Positions 13,713-15,525 of a DNA stretch of 15,525 nucleotides are shown here, piece after piece. The DNA lies in contig CANGCZ010000016.1 of the NCBI GenBank assembly GCA_947452325.1, forward strand, positions 1-15,525, written 5' to 3'. The notes under the pieces are model-generated. The model was not told the DNA's origin and did no database searches. It saw only the letters and a program-made list of their open reading frames with translations. The position numbers and the translations under genes were made by a program. Position 1 is the first letter of the stretch, and every line of letters begins with the position of its first letter. Origin of the DNA: Comamonadaceae bacterium (GTDB lineage Bacteria > Pseudomonadota > Gammaproteobacteria > Burkholderiales > Burkholderiaceae_C).

Positions 13713-13964
13713 ATGGTCGTCATCCGACTTTCCCGCGGCGGCGCAAAAGCCCGTCCGTTTTTCAATATCGTTGTCGCTGACAAGCGCGTTCGCCGTGATG
13801 GCCGTTTCATCGAGCGTATCGGGTTTTACAACCCCATCGCTTCCGGTGGCGAAGAAGGCCTGCGCATTGCGCAAGACCGTCTGAGCTATTGGGTCGGTGT
13901 CGGTGCTCAAACATCGCCTACTGTAGACCGTCTGATCAAGCAGGCCGGCAAAAAAGCCGCCTGA
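13713..13964 (+). CDS. rpsP: 30S ribosomal protein S16
   Basis: Small-subunit protein of 83 residues, full family length. MVVIRLSRGGAKARPFFNIVVADKR, RDGRFIERIGFYNP and the LSYWVGVGAQTSPTVDRL region are diagnostic for S16. The ATG at 13713 follows AAGGA with a 6-base spacer, a strong ribosome-binding site. It is the first gene of rpsP-rimM-trmD; rimM begins 11 bases after its stop. Its promoter (13624-13643) shares a block with those of rpsT and rplS. Nothing in the protein is unusual. Confidence 0.98.
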   Translation: MVVIRLSRGGAKARPFFNIVVADKRVRRDGRFIERIGFYNPIASGGEEGLRIAQDRLSYWVGVGAQTSPTVDRLIKQAGKKAA

Positions 13965-13975
13965 TCAATCATCCG

Positions 13976-14548
13976 ATGTTGCCCGCCTGGGAGCCTGCTG
14001 AATTACCAGCGGACGCTGTCGAAGTCGGGCGCATTCTGGATGCCTGGGGTTTAAAAGGCTGGTTCAAAGTCTTGCCCCACAGCGCCTCTCCTGAGGCGCT
14101 TTTTTCTTCCAAACGCTGGTTTTTACAACCCAACGAACGCGGCGCTTCGCCTTTCAAAGGCACGGTGCTCATGCCTATCCGCGAAGCCAAAGAGCACGGC
14201 GATTCGGTGGTTGCCTGTCCGCTGGAAACCATAGACCGTGACGTTGCCGAAAGCCTCAAAGGTGCACGCATATTTGTGCCTCGGTCTTCTTTTCCCTCTA
14301 CCAAAGAAGACGAGTTTTACTGGGTGGATTTGATCGGTCTGGCAGTGCATAACCGCGAAGGTTTGGAGTTGGGCACTGTCAGTGAGTTGATGTCCACCGG
14401 CCCGCAAACCGTGCTGGTGCTCACCCAACCCAATCCGGACGACCCAAGCAAACCGCTGGAGCGCATGATCCCGTTTGTGAGCGCTTACGTAGACAAAGTG
14501 GACATGGCCGCCAGGTTGATTCTGGTCGATTGGCAGGCTGATTATTGA
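13976..14548 (+). CDS. rimM: 16S rRNA processing / ribosome maturation factor RimM
   Basis: Assembly factor that binds S19 in the head of the 30S subunit and helps late maturation. It is 190 residues. The N-terminal RimM barrel begins with VEVGRILDAWGLKGWFKV (15-32), where the VG.I..A.G.+G pattern is diagnostic. The PRC-barrel half begins at EFYWVDLIGL (113-122) and continues with GTVSELMSTGPQTVLVL (133-149) and the final MIPFV..YV..VD block with VDWQADY at the end. FYWVDLIG aligns with the YYW.DLIG motif of the family. The ATG at 13976 gives a short polar N-terminal extension; a longer frame from 13889 would overlap rpsP and is rejected. No clear Shine-Dalgarno is present, so coupling to rpsP translation is likely. 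trmD follows after 10 bases. Confidence 0.95.
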   Translation: MLPAWEPAELPADAVEVGRILDAWGLKGWFKVLPHSASPEALFSSKRWFLQPNERGASPFKGTVLMPIREAKEHGDSVVACPLETIDRDVAESLKGARIFVPRSSFPSTKEDEFYWVDLIGLAVHNREGLELGTVSELMSTGPQTVLVLTQPNPDDPSKPLERMIPFVSAYVDKVDMAARLILVDWQADY

Positions 14549-14558
14549 AGCCGCCCCC

Positions 14559-15317
14559 ATGCGCATAGACGTCATCACACTGTTTCCCGAAATGATTCAG
14601 TCCTTTGTTGAACAAGGTGTGACGCGTCGTGCCTACGACAGCGGGAAGATTGTTTTGAAATGCTGGAGCCCGCGTGATTTCGCCGACGGCAATTACCGCC
14701 GGGTCGACGACCGGCCTTTCGGCGGCGGCCCGGGCATGGTCATGCTGGCTGAACCGCTGGCAGCTTGTCTGGAGGCAATTCGCCATGAGCGGCAAGACGA
14801 CAGAAGCAGCGCGCCGCTGATTTATTTTTCCCCGACCGGCGAGGCGCTCAACCAGACCATGGTGCGCGAATCTGCTGCGTCTGCCTGCGGTGCTGTGTTG
14901 CTGTGCGGACGTTATGAAGGCGTGGATCAGCGGTTCATCGATGCTTTTGTGGATCGCCAAATCAGTCTGGGCGACTTTGTCTTGTCCGGCGGTGAATTGC
15001 CCGCCATGGCCTGGCTGGACGCGGTGGCTCGGCTGCAACCCGGTGTCTTGAACGACAGCGACAGCCATGCCCAGGACAGTTTTTCACCCGACTTATCCGG
15101 TTTGCTCGACAGCCCGCATTTCACCCGCCCTGAGGTTTGGCGGGATTTACCGGTACCGCAGGAACTGCTGTCCGGTCACCATGCCCAGATTGCCGACTGG
15201 CGGCGCGCGCAAAGCCTGCAACTGACGGCAGGCAAAAGGCCTGATCTGATCACCAAAGCCAGGAAGGCCGGGCTGATCAGCGCCAAAGACGAGCGAATAT
15301 TGGCTGGTAAAAGCTGA
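14559..15317 (+). CDS. trmD: tRNA (guanine-N1-)-methyltransferase
   Basis: SPOUT-class, knotted S-adenosylmethionine-dependent enzyme that methylates G37 of tRNAs with a G at position 36, preventing +1 frameshifts; it is normally essential and works as a dimer. It is 252 residues. Visible are MRIDVITLFPEM (1-12), DDRPFGGGPGMVM (50-62), the trefoil-knot cofactor segments LLCGRYEGVDQRFID (114-128) and SLGDFVLSGGELPAM (136-150), the catalytic-site R158 and D173 (equivalent to E. coli R154 and D169), and LLDSPHFTRPEVW (182-194). The knot has F where YVLSGGE is commoner, a mild change. It is third in the operon, 10 bases after rimM. Confidence 0.98.
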   Translation: MRIDVITLFPEMIQSFVEQGVTRRAYDSGKIVLKCWSPRDFADGNYRRVDDRPFGGGPGMVMLAEPLAACLEAIRHERQDDRSSAPLIYFSPTGEALNQTMVRESAASACGAVLLCGRYEGVDQRFIDAFVDRQISLGDFVLSGGELPAMAWLDAVARLQPGVLNDSDSHAQDSFSPDLSGLLDSPHFTRPEVWRDLPVPQELLSGHHAQIADWRRAQSLQLTAGKRPDLITKARKAGLISAKDERILAGKS

Positions 15318-15330
15318 TCAGCCAGTTGGT

Positions 15331-15348
15331 TATAATGGAGGGCTTTTC
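15331..15348 (+). promoter_or_regulatory. rplS promoter: TATAAT with GGCTTTTC start region
   Basis: A perfect TATAAT (15331-15336) is followed by GGAG and GGCTTTTC (15341-15348), the same layout and spacing as at rpsP. It starts 13 bases after the trmD stop and gives a leader of about 95 bases before rplS. No clear -35 is visible. The box suggests that rplS can be transcribed apart from the rpsP-rimM-trmD message. Confidence 0.65.
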
Positions 15349-15360
15349 GATCCTCTGGGT

Positions 15361-15402
15361 GGCCGCCGCGTGTTACAGCCTTTGTGCTAACACCGGCCTT
15401 TT
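15361..15402 (+). promoter_or_regulatory. Stem-loop followed by TTTT in the rplS leader
   Basis: GGCCG (15361-15365) pairs with CGGCC (15394-15398), and GTGTTA (15370-15375) with TAACAC (15388-15393). A 4-base bulge CCGC lies on the left strand and the loop is 12 bases. TTTT follows at once (15399-15402), then GTGTAG. It lies after the rplS promoter and ends 33 bases before the ATG. It may be a weak terminator for trmD read-through, an attenuator, or a leader site bound by a ribosomal protein. The T-run is short for an efficient intrinsic terminator. Confidence 0.45.
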
Positions 15403-15435
15403 GTGTAGCGCATCCAAGATCGTACAGAGGACCTT

Positions 15436-15525
15436 ATGAATCTCATCCAAATCCTGGAACAGGAAGAAATCGCCCGCATGGGCAAAAAAATCCCCGTGTT
15501 CGCCCCCGGCGACACCGTGGTGGTC
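15436..15525 (+). CDS. rplS: 50S ribosomal protein L19 (3' end cut off)
   Basis: First 30 codons of the large-subunit protein L19, which sits at the 30S-50S interface. The visible residues are MNLIQILEQEEIARMG, then KKIPVFAPGDTVVV. The pattern LEQEEI…IP.F.PGDTV is that of L19, whose full length is about 115-130 residues, so roughly three quarters lies beyond the window. A good Shine-Dalgarno GAGG sits 5-6 bases before the ATG. It follows trmD after 118 bases containing its own promoter box and a stem-loop. The order rpsP-rimM-trmD-rplS is standard. Confidence 0.95.
   Translation, partial: MNLIQILEQEEIARMGKKIPVFAPGDTVVV

Noticed and set aside
1..15525. Searched for mobile elements, integrase or transposase genes, CRISPR repeats, toxin-antitoxin pairs, defence genes, tRNAs and biosynthetic clusters.
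   Set aside because: None seen. Gene content is housekeeping, and there are no repeated blocks beyond the short regulatory motifs reported.

Overview
The window is ordinary core chromosome of a betaproteobacterium, most likely order Burkholderiales and probably in or near the family Comamonadaceae. The evidence is the gene neighbourhoods (argF/argD next to a DUF3579 gene, rpsT divergent from murJ, AI-2E-type permease–hda–HAD–pcnB–folK, and rpsP–rimM–trmD–rplS), the many TTG leucine codons, moderately high GC, and proteins that match remembered betaproteobacterial family members. There are 17 genes or gene parts. Both ends are cut: an adenine/adenosine deaminase gene at the left and rplS at the right. 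I see no tRNA, rRNA, CRISPR, insertion sequence, phage or plasmid feature.

Layout. 1-2031 (+): the 3' part of an adenine/adenosine deaminase gene, then a class A FAD monooxygenase. 2074-4219 (-): argD then argF, one base apart, both for arginine biosynthesis. 4220-4373: a divergent control region with a terminator-like hairpin in the argD leader and a pair of TAGAAT -10-like boxes in inverted orientation. 4374-4643 (+): a DUF3579 protein, ending at a bidirectional terminator shared with convergent rpsT (4753-5052, -). 5152-7446 (+): murJ (lipid II flippase) and a SirB1-family gene. 7443-8471 (-): purM, whose stop codon overlaps the SirB1 stop on the palindrome TTAA.

8551-12907 (+): a tightly packed run of an AI-2E-family membrane protein, hda (regulator of DnaA), a HAD-IB phosphatase, pcnB (poly(A) polymerase I) and folK (folate biosynthesis). 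HAD–pcnB and pcnB–folK overlap. 12965-13610 (-): a small TM2-like membrane protein and, just upstream of it, a 60-codon remnant of a GNAT acetyltransferase gene. 13713-15525 (+): rpsP, rimM, trmD and the start of rplS, the usual ribosomal protein S16 / ribosome maturation / tRNA m1G37 methylation / L19 group.

I found no previously undescribed multi-gene system. The most interesting signals are regulatory. All three ribosomal protein genes in the window (rpsT, rpsP, rplS) have the same promoter block: TAYAATG, three variable bases, then GGCTTT, with identical spacing on both strands. The leaders of argD and rplS each hold a hairpin followed by a T-rich run, which could be attenuators. The GNAT remnant is the only clearly broken gene.
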